A stretch of 36,929 nucleotides of DNA from Oscillospiraceae bacterium (GTDB lineage Bacteria > Bacillota > Clostridia > Oscillospirales > CAG-272): assembly GCA_015063725.1 (NCBI GenBank), contig SVTP01000026.1, positions 1 through 36,929 of the forward strand, given 5' to 3'. Positions 1 through 7,910 of this stretch are shown piece by piece. The notes under the pieces are model-generated. The model was not told the origin of the DNA and made no database searches. It saw nothing but the letters and a program-made list of their open reading frames with translations. Each line of letters starts with the position of its first letter. Position 1 is the first letter of the stretch. Position numbers and translations under genes: made by a program.

Positions 1-59
1 CTCCAAATATGTTTTTTAGTTTTGACTGGCAGGTCTCTTCTATTATAACATATTTGGAG
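1..59. repeat. 13-bp perfect inverted repeat at the window's left end
   Basis: Bases 1-13 (CTCCAAATATGTT) are the exact reverse complement of 47-59, with 33 bases between. Stop codons occur in all frames, so this is non-coding. The loop contains TTGACT (22-27) and TATAAC (44-49) 16 bp apart, which could be a weak plus-strand promoter. The repeat is not followed by a T-run, so it is not a terminator. It could be the edge of a mobile element or an operator. The window begins exactly on it, so it may continue to the left. Confidence 0.5.
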
Positions 60-90
60 GATTTCCTCTCACCGGTTAACCTCTTTTGAA

Positions 91-113
91 CCCCGCCACT
101 ATGGCGGGGTTTT
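91..113 (+). terminator. Rho-independent terminator
   Basis: The stem CCCCGCC / GGCGGGG (91-97 and 103-109) has a 5-base loop and is followed by TTTTCGTTTT. The T-run lies on the plus strand, so it ends a plus transcript that comes from the left of the window or starts in the first 60 bases. Confidence 0.75.
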
Positions 114-129
114 CGTTTTGCAAATAGAA

Positions 130-157
130 AGCCGACGGAGACCGTCGGCTTTTGTTT
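130..157 (+). terminator. Second tandem terminator
   Basis: A perfect 9-bp stem AGCCGACGG / CCGTCGGCT (130-138 and 142-150) with a 3-base loop is followed by TTTGTTT. It lies 17 bases after the previous terminator and acts as a backup in the same direction. Confidence 0.7.
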
Positions 158-172
158 CGTGGCAAACTAACA

Positions 173-340
173 AAAAGCCTTCCCCTTGAGGGGAAGGTGG
201 CGAGCAACGCGAGACGGATGAGGTGTAGCCATCGAAGATGGCGTCAGACACGAGTAAACGAACGAGCGCGATGCGCTCTACACCTCATCAGTCACTGCCG
301 TAAACGGCAGATGACAGCTTCCCCTCGAGGGGAAGCCTTT
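173..340. repeat. MITE-like palindromic intergenic repeat
   Basis: Both ends carry the same palindromic core in inverted orientation: CTTCCCCTTGAGGGGAAG on the left and CTTCCCCTCGAGGGGAAG on the right. Further in, GATGAGGTGTAG (217-228) is repeated inverted as CTACACCTCATC (278-289). Inside are smaller hairpins such as GAGCGC-GAT-GCGCTC (264-278) and CTGCCG-TAAA-CGGCAG. There is no transposase. Elements of this kind are widely dispersed in gut Clostridia, and I infer a non-autonomous repeat rather than a gene. The exact borders are uncertain. Confidence 0.7.
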
Positions 341-360
341 GCTTATTTTTCGACAAAGAG

Positions 361-391
361 AAACAGCGAGCCGCGGTGCGGCTCGCTGTTT
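361..391 (-). terminator. Terminator of the LRR lipoprotein gene
   Basis: A perfect 14-bp inverted repeat (361-374 and 378-391) with a 3-base loop lies 10 bases beyond the stop codon of the minus-strand LRR gene. The minus-strand tail is only moderately T-rich (CTCTTTG), and the stem itself ends in GTTT. Confidence 0.7.
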
Positions 392-401
392 GTTGTTGTT
401 T

Positions 402-3400
402 TTATTCTACGGGGACGTAGTTATAATGAATAGTGGCATCGGTTAAAGGATAATTACCGCTAACTATCGTTATTTGCTTCCATTCTGCCTCACTGCCGGT
501 GTAGTAAACATCGGTGAGGTAGTAGCAATATAGGAACGCAGAATTGCCAATGCTCGTGACGCTATCACCGATGGTAACACTCGTCAAAGAGGTGCAACCA
601 TCGAACGCAGAAACGCCAATGCTTGTGACGCTATTGCCGATGGTGACACTCGTCAAAGAGGTGCAATATTGGAACGCATAATCGCCAATGCTCGTGACGC
701 TATTGCCGATGGTGACACTCGTCAAAGAGGTGCAATCATAGAACGCATAACGACCAATGCTCGTGACGCTATCGCCAATGGTGACACTCGTCAAAGAGGT
801 GCAATAGTAGAACGCAGAATCGCCAATGCTCGTGACGCTATCAGGGATGGTGACACTCATCAAAGAGGTGCAACCAGAGAATGCAGAATTACCAATGCTC
901 GTGACGCTATCAGGGATGGTGACACTTGTCAAAGAGGTGCAATTATAGAACGCAGAATTACCAATGCTCGTGACGCTATCAGGGATGGTGACACTTGTCA
1001 AAGCGTCGCAATTAGAGAACGCATAATCGCCAATGCTCGTGACGCTATTGCCGATGGTGACACTCGTCAAAGAGGTGCAATAGTAGAACGCATAATCGCC
1101 AATGCTTGTGACGCTATCGCCAATGGTGACACTCGTCAAAGAGGTGCAATCACAGAACGCATAATCGCCAATGCTCGTGACACTATCGGGGATGGCGACA
1201 TTCGTCAAAGAGGAGCAATCCTCGAACGCAAAGTCGCCAATGCCTCTTACACCATCGGGGATGATAATGCTTGTAAGGTGATAGCAATCTCCAAATGCTT
1301 CGTAAGCAATTACCTTGGTGTCGGGGTGAATTTGGTAAGTGCTCATATTTTTGTTGGTAACTTCAATTAAAACTGCATAGGGATTGGTTGCGTCGCCCAC
1401 ATATTTGCCCAATTCATATTCGGTATAAAGTGCAGAATTGCAACCAAAGAACGCATCATCGCCAATGCTCGTGACGCTATCAGGGATGGTAACACTCGTC
1501 AAAGAGGTGCAATTATAGAACGCAGAATCGCCAATGCTCGTGACGCTATTACCGATGGTAACACTCGTCAAAGAGGAGCAATTATAGAACGCAGAATCGC
1601 CAATGCTCGTGACGCTATTGCCGATGGTGACACTTGTCAAAGAGTCGCAACCAGAGAATGCAGAATTACCAATGCTCGTGACGCTATCAGGGATAGTGAC
1701 ACTCGTCAAAGCGTCGCAATTAGAGAACGCATAATCGCCAATGCTCGTGACGCTATCAGGAATGGTGACACTCGTCAAAGAGGTGCAATAAAAGAACGCA
1801 TCATCGCCAATGCTCGTGACGCTATTGCCGATGGTGACACTCGTCAAAGAGGAGCAATATCGGAACGCACCATCGCCAATGCTCGTGACGCTATCAGGGA
1901 TGGTGACACTCGTCAAAGAGGTGCAATTAGAGAACGCATAATCGCCAATGATCGTGACGCTATCAGGGATGGTGACACTCGTCAAAGAGGTGCAATAAAA
2001 GAACGCAGAATCGCCAATGCTCGTGACGCTATCGGGAATGGTGACACTCGTCAAAGAGTAGCAATTATAGAACGCAGAAGCGCCAATGCTCGTGACGCTA
2101 TCGGGAATGATAACCGAAGTAATAATGATACCTTTGTTTTTGAATGCTTCGGCATAAATGGTGGTTACGGGCAAGCCTTGATACTCCTCGGCGATGCGCA
2201 CCTTGGTGGCAGTGCCTGTGTAGCCGATGACCTCGGCATAAGTGCCGTCGGCAGAAATGTCGTAAATAATACCCTCGGTTGCACCAACTACCATATCACA
2301 TACGGTGCAAATACCGTTATCATTCGGTGTATGTTCCGCTTTTTCAGCAATCGCATCACAGAATTGGCACTTTAACCAATGGAAACTATTATCTGTGGTA
2401 TAAGTAGTTGCCCAGCTGTGGTCTGCAATAGGAGTCTGGTTGCAAACCTCAATCTTACCGCAAGTTTGACAAGTTTTTGTATCATAGCCACCTGCTTGAC
2501 AGGTTGCGGGGGTAGTGACAGTTACAAAATTATGGTCTTGGTATGTACCATCTTTCCACTCAATGTTGGAACAAGTAGAACAAATTCTGTGGTACAATTT
2601 CTTTTCACAATCGGTTTCGGCATTATTGTAAAGTTCCCATTCACCGTAAGAATGCACATGGGGAATTTTTACCTCATACTCTGTCTTAACGCCATTGATA
2701 GCAATATAACCATCAATTACAGAAATTTCGGGTTCAACGTGAACCTTATGTTCGGTCTTGACGCCATTTACTGCAACATAGCCGTCAATTACAGAGATTA
2801 CAGGATCGGTGTGAACCTTGTGCTCTGTTTTGATGCCGTTGACTACAACGTAACCATCCTTAACAGTGATAACGTCTGCGGTGTTGACCTCGTATTCGGT
2901 TTTAACACCGTTCACTGCAACGTAACCGTCGATTACAGAGATTACAGGATCGGTGTGAACCTTGTGCTCTGTTTTGATACCGTTGACTACAACGTAACCG
3001 TCTTCAACAGTAATTTCATCCGCGGTGTTAACTTCGTATTCGGTCTTAACACCGTTGATTGCTACGTAACCGTCAATTACAGAGATTTCGGGATCAACAT
3101 GAACCTTGTGTTCGGTCTTCTCGCCATTGACTACAACGTAGCCGTCTTCTACCGTAACAACTACGGCTTTATCAACAGCATATTCTGTCTTAACACCGTT
3201 GATTGCTACGTAGCCGTCGATGACGGAGATCTCGGGCTCAACGTGAACCTTGTGCTCTGTTTTGATGCCGTTGACTACAACATAGCCATCGTTGCTGACA
3301 AGAATACTATCCTCGGTGTGAATTTTGTATGCGGTTTTTACACCGTTAACAATCACATATCCATTTTCGTTTACGGTAATCACGTCCGTAAGGTGTACCT

Positions 3401-3632
3401 GATGCTTGGTGGCAACACCGTTGACTACAAGATACCCATTGGCATTGACGGTGATAACATCCTCGGTGTGAACCTTGTGCTCGGTTTTTACGTTGTTTAC
3501 CACAACGTAGCCTTCCTCATCAACGGTGACATTGATGGGAGTGTCACTTTCACCCGGTACGGGAGCTTCGCAGGATGCCAATACAAGCATCATGGCAAGC
3601 GCCAGCAAAACAATTCCTAAAACTTTTTTCAT
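402..3632 (-). CDS. BspA-like leucine-rich-repeat surface lipoprotein
   Basis: A 1076-residue predicted surface lipoprotein. Residues 1-21 form a lipoprotein signal with lipobox LASC and acylated Cys21. Residues about 35-330 are twelve copies of a 24-residue unit built on GYVVVNGVKTEHKV. Residues about 330-450 hold CxxC pairs in four clusters resembling zinc ribbons. From about residue 505 come some 22 copies of a 23-residue LRR_5 unit (TSIGDYAFxNCTSLTSVTI), in two blocks split by a roughly 50-residue spacer. The tail (VYYTGSEAEWKQI) is typical of this class. Family knowledge: LRR_5/BspA proteins act in adhesion and host or matrix contact, but the ligand is unknown here. It has its own promoter and terminator, so it is monocistronic. 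The near-identical repeats make copy-number change and assembly collapse likely. Confidence 0.88.
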   Translation of the reverse strand: MKKVLGIVLLALAMMLVLASCEAPVPGESDTPINVTVDEEGYVVVNNVKTEHKVHTEDVITVNANGYLVVNGVATKHQVHLTDVITVNENGYVIVNGVKTAYKIHTEDSILVSNDGYVVVNGIKTEHKVHVEPEISVIDGYVAINGVKTEYAVDKAVVVTVEDGYVVVNGEKTEHKVHVDPEISVIDGYVAINGVKTEYEVNTADEITVEDGYVVVNGIKTEHKVHTDPVISVIDGYVAVNGVKTEYEVNTADVITVKDGYVVVNGIKTEHKVHTDPVISVIDGYVAVNGVKTEHKVHVEPEISVIDGYIAINGVKTEYEVKIPHVHSYGEWELYNNAETDCEKKLYHRICSTCSNIEWKDGTYQDHNFVTVTTPATCQAGGYDTKTCQTCGKIEVCNQTPIADHSWATTYTTDNSFHWLKCQFCDAIAEKAEHTPNDNGICTVCDMVVGATEGIIYDISADGTYAEVIGYTGTATKVRIAEEYQGLPVTTIYAEAFKNKGIIITSVIIPDSVTSIGASAFYNCYSLTSVTIPDSVTSIGDSAFFYCTSLTSVTIPDSVTIIGDYAFSNCTSLTSVTIPDSVTSIGDGAFRYCSSLTSVTIGNSVTSIGDDAFFYCTSLTSVTIPDSVTSIGDYAFSNCDALTSVTIPDSVTSIGNSAFSGCDSLTSVTIGNSVTSIGDSAFYNCSSLTSVTIGNSVTSIGDSAFYNCTSLTSVTIPDSVTSIGDDAFFGCNSALYTEYELGKYVGDATNPYAVLIEVTNKNMSTYQIHPDTKVIAYEAFGDCYHLTSIIIPDGVRGIGDFAFEDCSSLTNVAIPDSVTSIGDYAFCDCTSLTSVTIGDSVTSIGDYAFYYCTSLTSVTIGNSVTSIGDYAFSNCDALTSVTIPDSVTSIGNSAFYNCTSLTSVTIPDSVTSIGNSAFSGCTSLMSVTIPDSVTSIGDSAFYYCTSLTSVTIGDSVTSIGRYAFYDCTSLTSVTIGNSVTSIGDYAFQYCTSLTSVTIGNSVTSIGVSAFDGCTSLTSVTIGDSVTSIGNSAFLYCYYLTDVYYTGSEAEWKQITIVSGNYPLTDATIHYNYVPVE
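530..2110 (-). repeat. 69-bp tandem coding repeats (LRR units)
   Basis: About 22 tandem copies of a 69-bp unit, each encoding one 23-residue leucine-rich repeat, are interrupted once at about 1305-1440 by a unique spacer. Copies differ mainly in the codons for two variable positions (D/N/G/R/V and Y/S/D/F) and in the choice of PDSV or GNSV/GDSV endings. The unit length is a multiple of three, so the antisense strand also stays open, which explains spurious plus-strand frames here. Confidence 0.9.
2645..3530 (-). repeat. 72-bp tandem coding repeats (GYVVVNGVKTE units)
   Basis: Twelve tandem units of about 24 codons encode GYV(V/A)(V/I)NG(V/I)KTE(H/Y)(K/E)V followed by a short acidic linker. 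Alternating units (VVVNGIKTEHKV and VAINGVKTEYEV) form a higher-order pair repeat, which suggests duplication of two units at a time. Confidence 0.85.
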
Positions 3633-3686
3633 CTTTTTGCCCTCTCTAAAACAGTATTTTTGAGATACCTATCTGGGGATACTGCC

Positions 3687-3715
3687 ATTATAGCACACTT
3701 CTTCCTTTTTGTAAA
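3687..3715 (-). promoter_or_regulatory. Sigma-A promoter of the LRR gene
   Basis: On the minus strand TTTACA (3715-3710) is followed after 17 bp by TATAAT (3692-3687), with an extended -10 TGC. It lies about 55 bases upstream of the start codon. Confidence 0.75.
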
Positions 3716-3746
3716 GGAAAACATCAAAATTTATTCTTGTGCGCGC

Positions 3747-3796
3747 AAAAACTCCCCAAGCGAGGTCGTTTTGCTCATTTGGGGAGTTTGTTTTTT
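3747..3796 (-). terminator. Terminator downstream of murA
   Basis: The inverted repeat AAACTCCCCAA / TTGGGGAGTTT is separated by an 18-base loop, with T-runs on both strands. It lies just past the murA stop codon and also insulates the LRR promoter. It may work in both directions. Confidence 0.7.
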
Positions 3797-3803
3797 AGTA
3801 AAT

Positions 3804-5105
3804 TCAGTTCGCTTTTGCGGTGGTTTCGGCGGTGGGATCCTCAAGGGGGAGCTCCTCGATGTCGGCGCCGATGCCGCGGAGCTTTTCAACAAGGTTTTCG
3901 TAGCCGCGCTTGATGTAATGCACGCCACGTACCTCGGTAACGCCCTGTGCCACAAGTCCTGCAATGACCAGTGCCGCACCAGCTCTGAGGTCGGTCGATT
4001 TTACAACGGCTCCCGTAAGTTGCTCAACACCAATGATGGTCGCGTTTTGCGAGTCTACCATGATTTTGGCGCCCATTTTCATCAGCTCCTCGGTGTAGCG
4101 GAAGCGGTTTTGCCACACGCCCTCGTGGATATTGCCAATGCCATTGGCAATGCAAAGCAGTACTGCAAACTGCGGGTGCATATCGGTGGGAAAACCGGGA
4201 TAGTAGACGGTTTGAATGTTGATGTTTTGCAGCTTGCCGTCGCTGATGACAACAACTGCGTCATCCTCTTCTTCAACCTTGACGCCCATTTCGCAAAGCT
4301 TGCTGGTGATGGACTCAACGTGTTTGGGGATCACAGACGTGACACGCACGCATCCGCCCGCAGCGGCAGCGGCTACCATGTAGGTGCCTGCCTCGATCAT
4401 ATCGGGAATGATGGTATAGCTGCAGCCGTGAAGCTCGGTAACGCCGTGCACTTTAATGACCGACGTACCTGCGCCAACGATATCGGCTCCGCACGCGTTG
4501 AGGAAGTTTGCCAGGTCAACGATGTGGGGCTCGCGAGCCGCGTTTTCAATAACGGTGGTGCCCTCTGCAAAAACAGATGCCAGAATAACGTTGACAGTAG
4601 CTCCTACGGATGCAACGTCAAAATAGACGCTGTTCCCTTTCAACCCCTCGTCTGCCTCGGCGAAAATGTAGCCGCCCTCGGTGTCGGTTTTGGCGCCCAG
4701 CGCGCGGAAGCCTTTGATGTGCTGGTCCAGCGGACGGCTGCCGCCAAAATCGCATCCGCCCGGCCACGCGATGCGCGTTTTACCAAAGCGGCCGAGCTCT
4801 GCGCCCAAAAGGTAAGAAGAGCCGCGCATTTTGCGGACGAGCTCATCGGGCGAGGTTCCCTGACGGACACCTGCGGTGTTGATGAGGACCTGCGTGGGGG
4901 AAAGATATTTGACCTGCGCTCCCATTTGCTGGATGAGCAGGAGCGAGTTGGTAATGTCGCTGACAGCGGGAATATTATCAAGTGTGCAAACGTCACCTGT
5001 GAGAATGGTGGCAAAGAGGATGGGCAAAGCCGCGTTTTTCATGCCGCTGACGGCAATTTCACCGTAAAGCGGACGGTTTCCGCGAATGACAAATTTGGTT
5101 GACAT
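3804..5105 (-). CDS. murA: UDP-N-acetylglucosamine 1-carboxyvinyltransferase
   Basis: MurA catalyses the first committed step of peptidoglycan synthesis in the cytoplasm, moving enolpyruvate from PEP to UDP-GlcNAc. The protein is 433 residues, a normal length for the two-domain inside-out alpha/beta barrel. Lys23-Asn24 in GMKNAALP and the catalytic, fosfomycin-sensitive Cys118 in PGGCDFGGSRPLD are present. Firmicutes often carry two copies (MurA/MurZ), and I cannot tell which paralogue this is. The gene is monocistronic with a perfect promoter about 110 bp upstream. The start is oddly placed: the only strong ribosome site (AAAGGAG) is about 29 bases before the ATG, and no in-frame start lies between them. 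Family alignment (KFVIRGNRPLYGEI) still supports this ATG. Confidence 0.95.
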   Translation of the reverse strand: MSTKFVIRGNRPLYGEIAVSGMKNAALPILFATILTGDVCTLDNIPAVSDITNSLLLIQQMGAQVKYLSPTQVLINTAGVRQGTSPDELVRKMRGSSYLLGAELGRFGKTRIAWPGGCDFGGSRPLDQHIKGFRALGAKTDTEGGYIFAEADEGLKGNSVYFDVASVGATVNVILASVFAEGTTVIENAAREPHIVDLANFLNACGADIVGAGTSVIKVHGVTELHGCSYTIIPDMIEAGTYMVAAAAAGGCVRVTSVIPKHVESITSKLCEMGVKVEEEDDAVVVISDGKLQNINIQTVYYPGFPTDMHPQFAVLLCIANGIGNIHEGVWQNRFRYTEELMKMGAKIMVDSQNATIIGVEQLTGAVVKSTDLRAGAALVIAGLVAQGVTEVRGVHYIKRGYENLVEKLRGIGADIEELPLEDPTAETTAKAN

Positions 5106-5145
5106 ATCGATTACACGAAAGGCTGAAAGCCCCGCTCCTTTCTAT
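5106..5145 (-). promoter_or_regulatory. murA leader with displaced, pairable ribosome site
   Basis: On the minus strand GAAAGGAG is followed by CGGGGCTTTCAGCCTTTC and then the start codon. GAAAG can pair with either of the two downstream CTTTC copies, and GGCT-TTC-AGCC can form a small hairpin. The leader could hide the ribosome site or bring it closer to the ATG. This is inference from base pairing only. Confidence 0.3.
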
Positions 5146-5213
5146 ATAAAGACTAATTATTATTCTAAAAATTTCGGCATTCTTCGCGCGCGCGCGATAT
5201 AGATACTATATAT

Positions 5214-5242
5214 ATTATAATATATTATATAGCAATTGTCAA
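5214..5242 (-). promoter_or_regulatory. Sigma-A promoter of murA
   Basis: On the minus strand TTGACA (5242-5237) and TATAAT (5219-5214) are spaced by exactly 17 bp, in a very AT-rich stretch next to a (CG)n run at 5186-5197. It gives a leader of about 100 bases. The 354-bp divergent region 5106-5459 holds only this promoter, the opposite promoter and the two leaders. Confidence 0.8.
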
Positions 5243-5359
5243 TAGGTTTTTGAAAATTTCTTTTGATTTTTCAGAATTTTTTTCGCTCTTTTTCAGCATA
5301 TGCCCAAAATGTGCCAAGGGACACAGAAAAACGTGGCTTTTTTCTCCCGTATCAGGGGA

Positions 5360-5388
5360 TTGACAAGTGCCCTTTTCTATGATATAAT
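5360..5388 (+). promoter_or_regulatory. Sigma-A promoter of the galK-like operon
   Basis: Consensus TTGACA (5360-5365) and TATAAT (5383-5388) are 17 bp apart. The leader then contains the hairpin GCGCGC-GAG-GCGCGC (about 5411-5425) before the ribosome site GGAAAGGA ahead of the ATG at 5460. Confidence 0.85.
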
Positions 5389-5459
5389 GATAAATTGAGA
5401 TAGTATGTACGCGCGCGAGGCGCGCGCTCAAATCCGCATTTGGAAAGGAAGATACTGTT

Positions 5460-6740
5460 ATGAAAATCAATGCGCTCAAGTCCGCTCTTTTGAGTGGTGA
5501 ATACGACGGTCGTTTGGGTTATATTTACGGCGAGGCTGCCATCCCCCGTCAAAGAGAACGCTATGCCGCTGCCATCGATGCGTTTGCTTCCCTTTACGGC
5601 TCTGACCGCGAGGCTGCACTCTATTCGGTTGCCGGCAGAAGCGAGCTTTCGGGCAACCACACCGACCACAATCACGGCTGCGTGATTGCCGCATCGATCG
5701 ACCTTGACATCATTGCGGTCGCCTCCCCCAACGATGAGGATATGATCCGCGTAAAAAGCGAGGGCTTTCACGAGGACGTCATTGACATCAACTATTTTAC
5801 TTCTCCTCGCGAGAACCCCGAGGGACACTCGGACGAGCTGATTGCGGGTATGGTTGCAGGCTTCCGTCAAAACGGTTATACGGTTGGCGGCTTTGATGCT
5901 TACACTACCTCAAGCGTGCTCAAGGGCTCGGGCATTTCTTCCTCGGCGGCGTTTGAGGATATGATCGGCAACATTCTCAATCACATCTACAACGAGGGTG
6001 CGATCGACAACGTGGAGATCGCCAAGATCGCGCAATATGCCGAGAACGTGTTTTTCGGCAAGCCCTGCGGTCTGATGGACCAGGTTGCCTGTGCCGTTGG
6101 CGGCATTGTTGCCATTGACTTTGCAGATCCCAAGTCCCCCATCATCAACAAGCTCGACGTTGATATTTCGGGCGCGGGCTACAACCTCTGCATCACCAAC
6201 ACGGGTGGAAACCACGCCGACCTGACCGAGGACTATGCCTCTGTTCCCGCTGAAATGAAGAGCATTGCCGCTTATTTTGGCAAGTCGGTTTTGCGTGACT
6301 TGACCGAGGAGAACATTGTGGCAAGCATGCCCCTTTTGCGTGCGCAGTACAGCGACCGCGCCATTTTGCGTGCCTTGCACTTTTTTGCAGAGAACCGTCG
6401 CGTAGCCGAGCAGACCGAGGCTTTGGCAAAGGGAGACCTGGATGCCTTTTTTGCAAACGTGATCGCATCGGGACGCTCCTCTTATTGCTATCTGCAAAAC
6501 GTATACACCACCAAAAACGTAAAGGAGCAGGGACTTTCTCTCGCTCTTTGCCTCTCCGAGCGTCTGCTCTCGGGCAAAAAGGCGGCTTGGCGTGTGCACG
6601 GCGGCGGCTTTGCAGGCACGATCCAGGCATTTGTTCCCACCGCTGACGTAACCGCTTACCGCGAGGCGATGGATGCCGCATTTGGTGCGGGTGCTTGCAT
6701 GGTTTTGCGTATTCGCCCTGTTGGTGCAATTCAACTGTAA
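5460..6740 (+). CDS. galK: GHMP-family galactokinase
   Basis: A 426-residue cytoplasmic GHMP kinase, predicted to make galactose 1-phosphate from galactose and ATP (Leloir pathway). The N-terminal sugar motif reads GRSELSGNHTDHNHG (59-73), a variant of the usual GRxNLIGEHTDY. The ATP loop LKGSGISSSAAFE is at 154-166, the catalytic Asp sits in KPCGLMDQ (about 207), and motif 3 is HGGGFAGTIQAF near the C terminus. This variant form is common in Clostridia and is generally annotated galactokinase, but another sugar substrate is possible. No other Leloir gene is nearby. It is the first gene of an operon whose next gene starts 19 bases on. The ATG is preceded by GGAAAGGA. No signal peptide. Confidence 0.82.
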   Translation: MKINALKSALLSGEYDGRLGYIYGEAAIPRQRERYAAAIDAFASLYGSDREAALYSVAGRSELSGNHTDHNHGCVIAASIDLDIIAVASPNDEDMIRVKSEGFHEDVIDINYFTSPRENPEGHSDELIAGMVAGFRQNGYTVGGFDAYTTSSVLKGSGISSSAAFEDMIGNILNHIYNEGAIDNVEIAKIAQYAENVFFGKPCGLMDQVACAVGGIVAIDFADPKSPIINKLDVDISGAGYNLCITNTGGNHADLTEDYASVPAEMKSIAAYFGKSVLRDLTEENIVASMPLLRAQYSDRAILRALHFFAENRRVAEQTEALAKGDLDAFFANVIASGRSSYCYLQNVYTTKNVKEQGLSLALCLSERLLSGKKAAWRVHGGGFAGTIQAFVPTADVTAYREAMDAAFGAGACMVLRIRPVGAIQL

Positions 6741-6759
6741 TCTCCAAAAAGGAATTTTT

Positions 6760-7119
6760 ATGAAACCCGAAAACAAACTCCTTGCCCTGATCCTTTTGGG
6801 CAATTCGATCCTTTTTTCTGTCGCCTATTTTGCGTTGGCGAAGTACTTTCCCATCTACATCGTCTACCTTGCCGTGGGCGCGGTGCTGACCGTGATATTT
6901 GTTGTTTACAACCGCGGCTTTGTGGGCAAGGGGCTCACGCCCGACCGCATGAGCGACTCGATGACACTCGAGGAAAAACAAAAGTTTATTGACGATTGTG
7001 CCGCTCGCATGCACCGCTCGCGTTGGATGATCACCGTCATCTTCCCCATTATTCTGGCGTTTTGTCTGGACATGATGTACCTCTTTCTTTTGCCGATGCT
7101 GGAGGGAATGTTCCAATGA
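6760..7119 (+). CDS. Small membrane protein of unknown function
   Basis: I do not recognise this 119-residue protein. It has two hydrophobic helices near the N terminus (about 7-28 and 31-50), a charged central part with TLEEKQKFIDDCAARMHRSR, and a third helix at about 90-112. Start chosen at the ATG following AAAAAGGA rather than an upstream in-frame codon inside galK. Its stop overlaps the start of the walJ-like gene (ATGA), so the two are translationally coupled. Function unknown; the tight coupling hints at a link with the walJ-like product or simply at operon packing. Confidence 0.75.
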   Translation: MKPENKLLALILLGNSILFSVAYFALAKYFPIYIVYLAVGAVLTVIFVVYNRGFVGKGLTPDRMSDSMTLEEKQKFIDDCAARMHRSRWMITVIFPIILAFCLDMMYLFLLPMLEGMFQ

Positions 7120-7898
7120 CCTCTGTTCGCATCATCTCCCTTTACTCGGGATCAACGGGCAACTGCTTTGTAATATCAGCACCTTGCGGCACGCTCCTGA
7201 TCGATGCCGGCAAGAATGCCAAGCGGTTGCATGGGGCACTTGCCGAGGTCGGCATTGATGCCGACAGCATTGGTGCGATTCTCGTCACGCACGAGCACAC
7301 CGACCACATCAGCGCCCTGCCCGTATTTCTCAAAAAGCATCCCGTGCCCGTACATATTGCAAACGGCTCTGCGTATAAGCTTTTACCGCATCCGTCGATC
7401 GAGCCGCTTTTGCACACACATCCGCCCATTTATGAGGAATGTATTTGCGGTATGCGCGTGACCTCCTTCCCCACCCCGCACGACAGTCGCGCCTCGGTGG
7501 GATATCGCATTGAAGTCCCCTCTGAAGATGGAAGCACCTACCGCATCGGATACGCGACCGACATCGGCTACGTCACGCCCGAAATTGAGGAGGCTCTGAC
7601 GGGCTGCGATGCCGTTATTTTGGAGAGCAATCACGACTACGATATGCTGATGACGGGACCTTACCCTTATGATTTGAAAATGCGCATTGCCTCACGGCGT
7701 GGGCATCTTTCCAACCCCGATTCCGCAGCTCTTGCCGCACGTCTTTGTGCTGCGGGCACAAAAAAGCTGATGCTGGCACACCTGAGCCAGGAAAACAACG
7801 CTCCCGACATCGCGCTTGGTGAGTGCATCGGTGCTTTGGGCGACGCTGACGTGCAGGTGTTTGTTGCGCACCCCGAAATCCCCACCGAAATGCTCTGA
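7116..7898 (+). CDS. walJ: Metallo-beta-lactamase-fold hydrolase, WalJ/YycJ-like
   Basis: A 260-residue cytoplasmic protein with the metallo-beta-lactamase fold. The opening strand VRIISLYSGSTGNCFVI is typical of YycJ/WalJ, and the metal site THEHTDH is at 58-64, with further His and Asp in FPTPHDS, YATDIGY and LESNHDYDML. Family members are predicted or shown to be DNA-processing nucleases linked to the WalRK cell-wall regulon in Bacilli, but no walRK genes are here. It overlaps the upstream membrane gene by 4 bases. rlmH follows 12 bases on, an association also known from Bacilli (walJ near rlmH). The earlier open frame is ignored because the family begins at this ATG. Confidence 0.85.
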   Translation: MTSVRIISLYSGSTGNCFVISAPCGTLLIDAGKNAKRLHGALAEVGIDADSIGAILVTHEHTDHISALPVFLKKHPVPVHIANGSAYKLLPHPSIEPLLHTHPPIYEECICGMRVTSFPTPHDSRASVGYRIEVPSEDGSTYRIGYATDIGYVTPEIEEALTGCDAVILESNHDYDMLMTGPYPYDLKMRIASRRGHLSNPDSAALAARLCAAGTKKLMLAHLSQENNAPDIALGECIGALGDADVQVFVAHPEIPTEML

Positions 7899-7910
7899 TT
7901 GGAGAAAAAT

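Noticed and set aside
2379-5102. Long plus-strand open frames opposite the LRR and murA genes (2379-3620, 413 codons; 3660-5102, 480 codons)
   Set aside because: They mirror real genes on the other strand. They arise from repeat units divisible by three and from codon bias, have no ribosome sites, and encode no recognisable protein.
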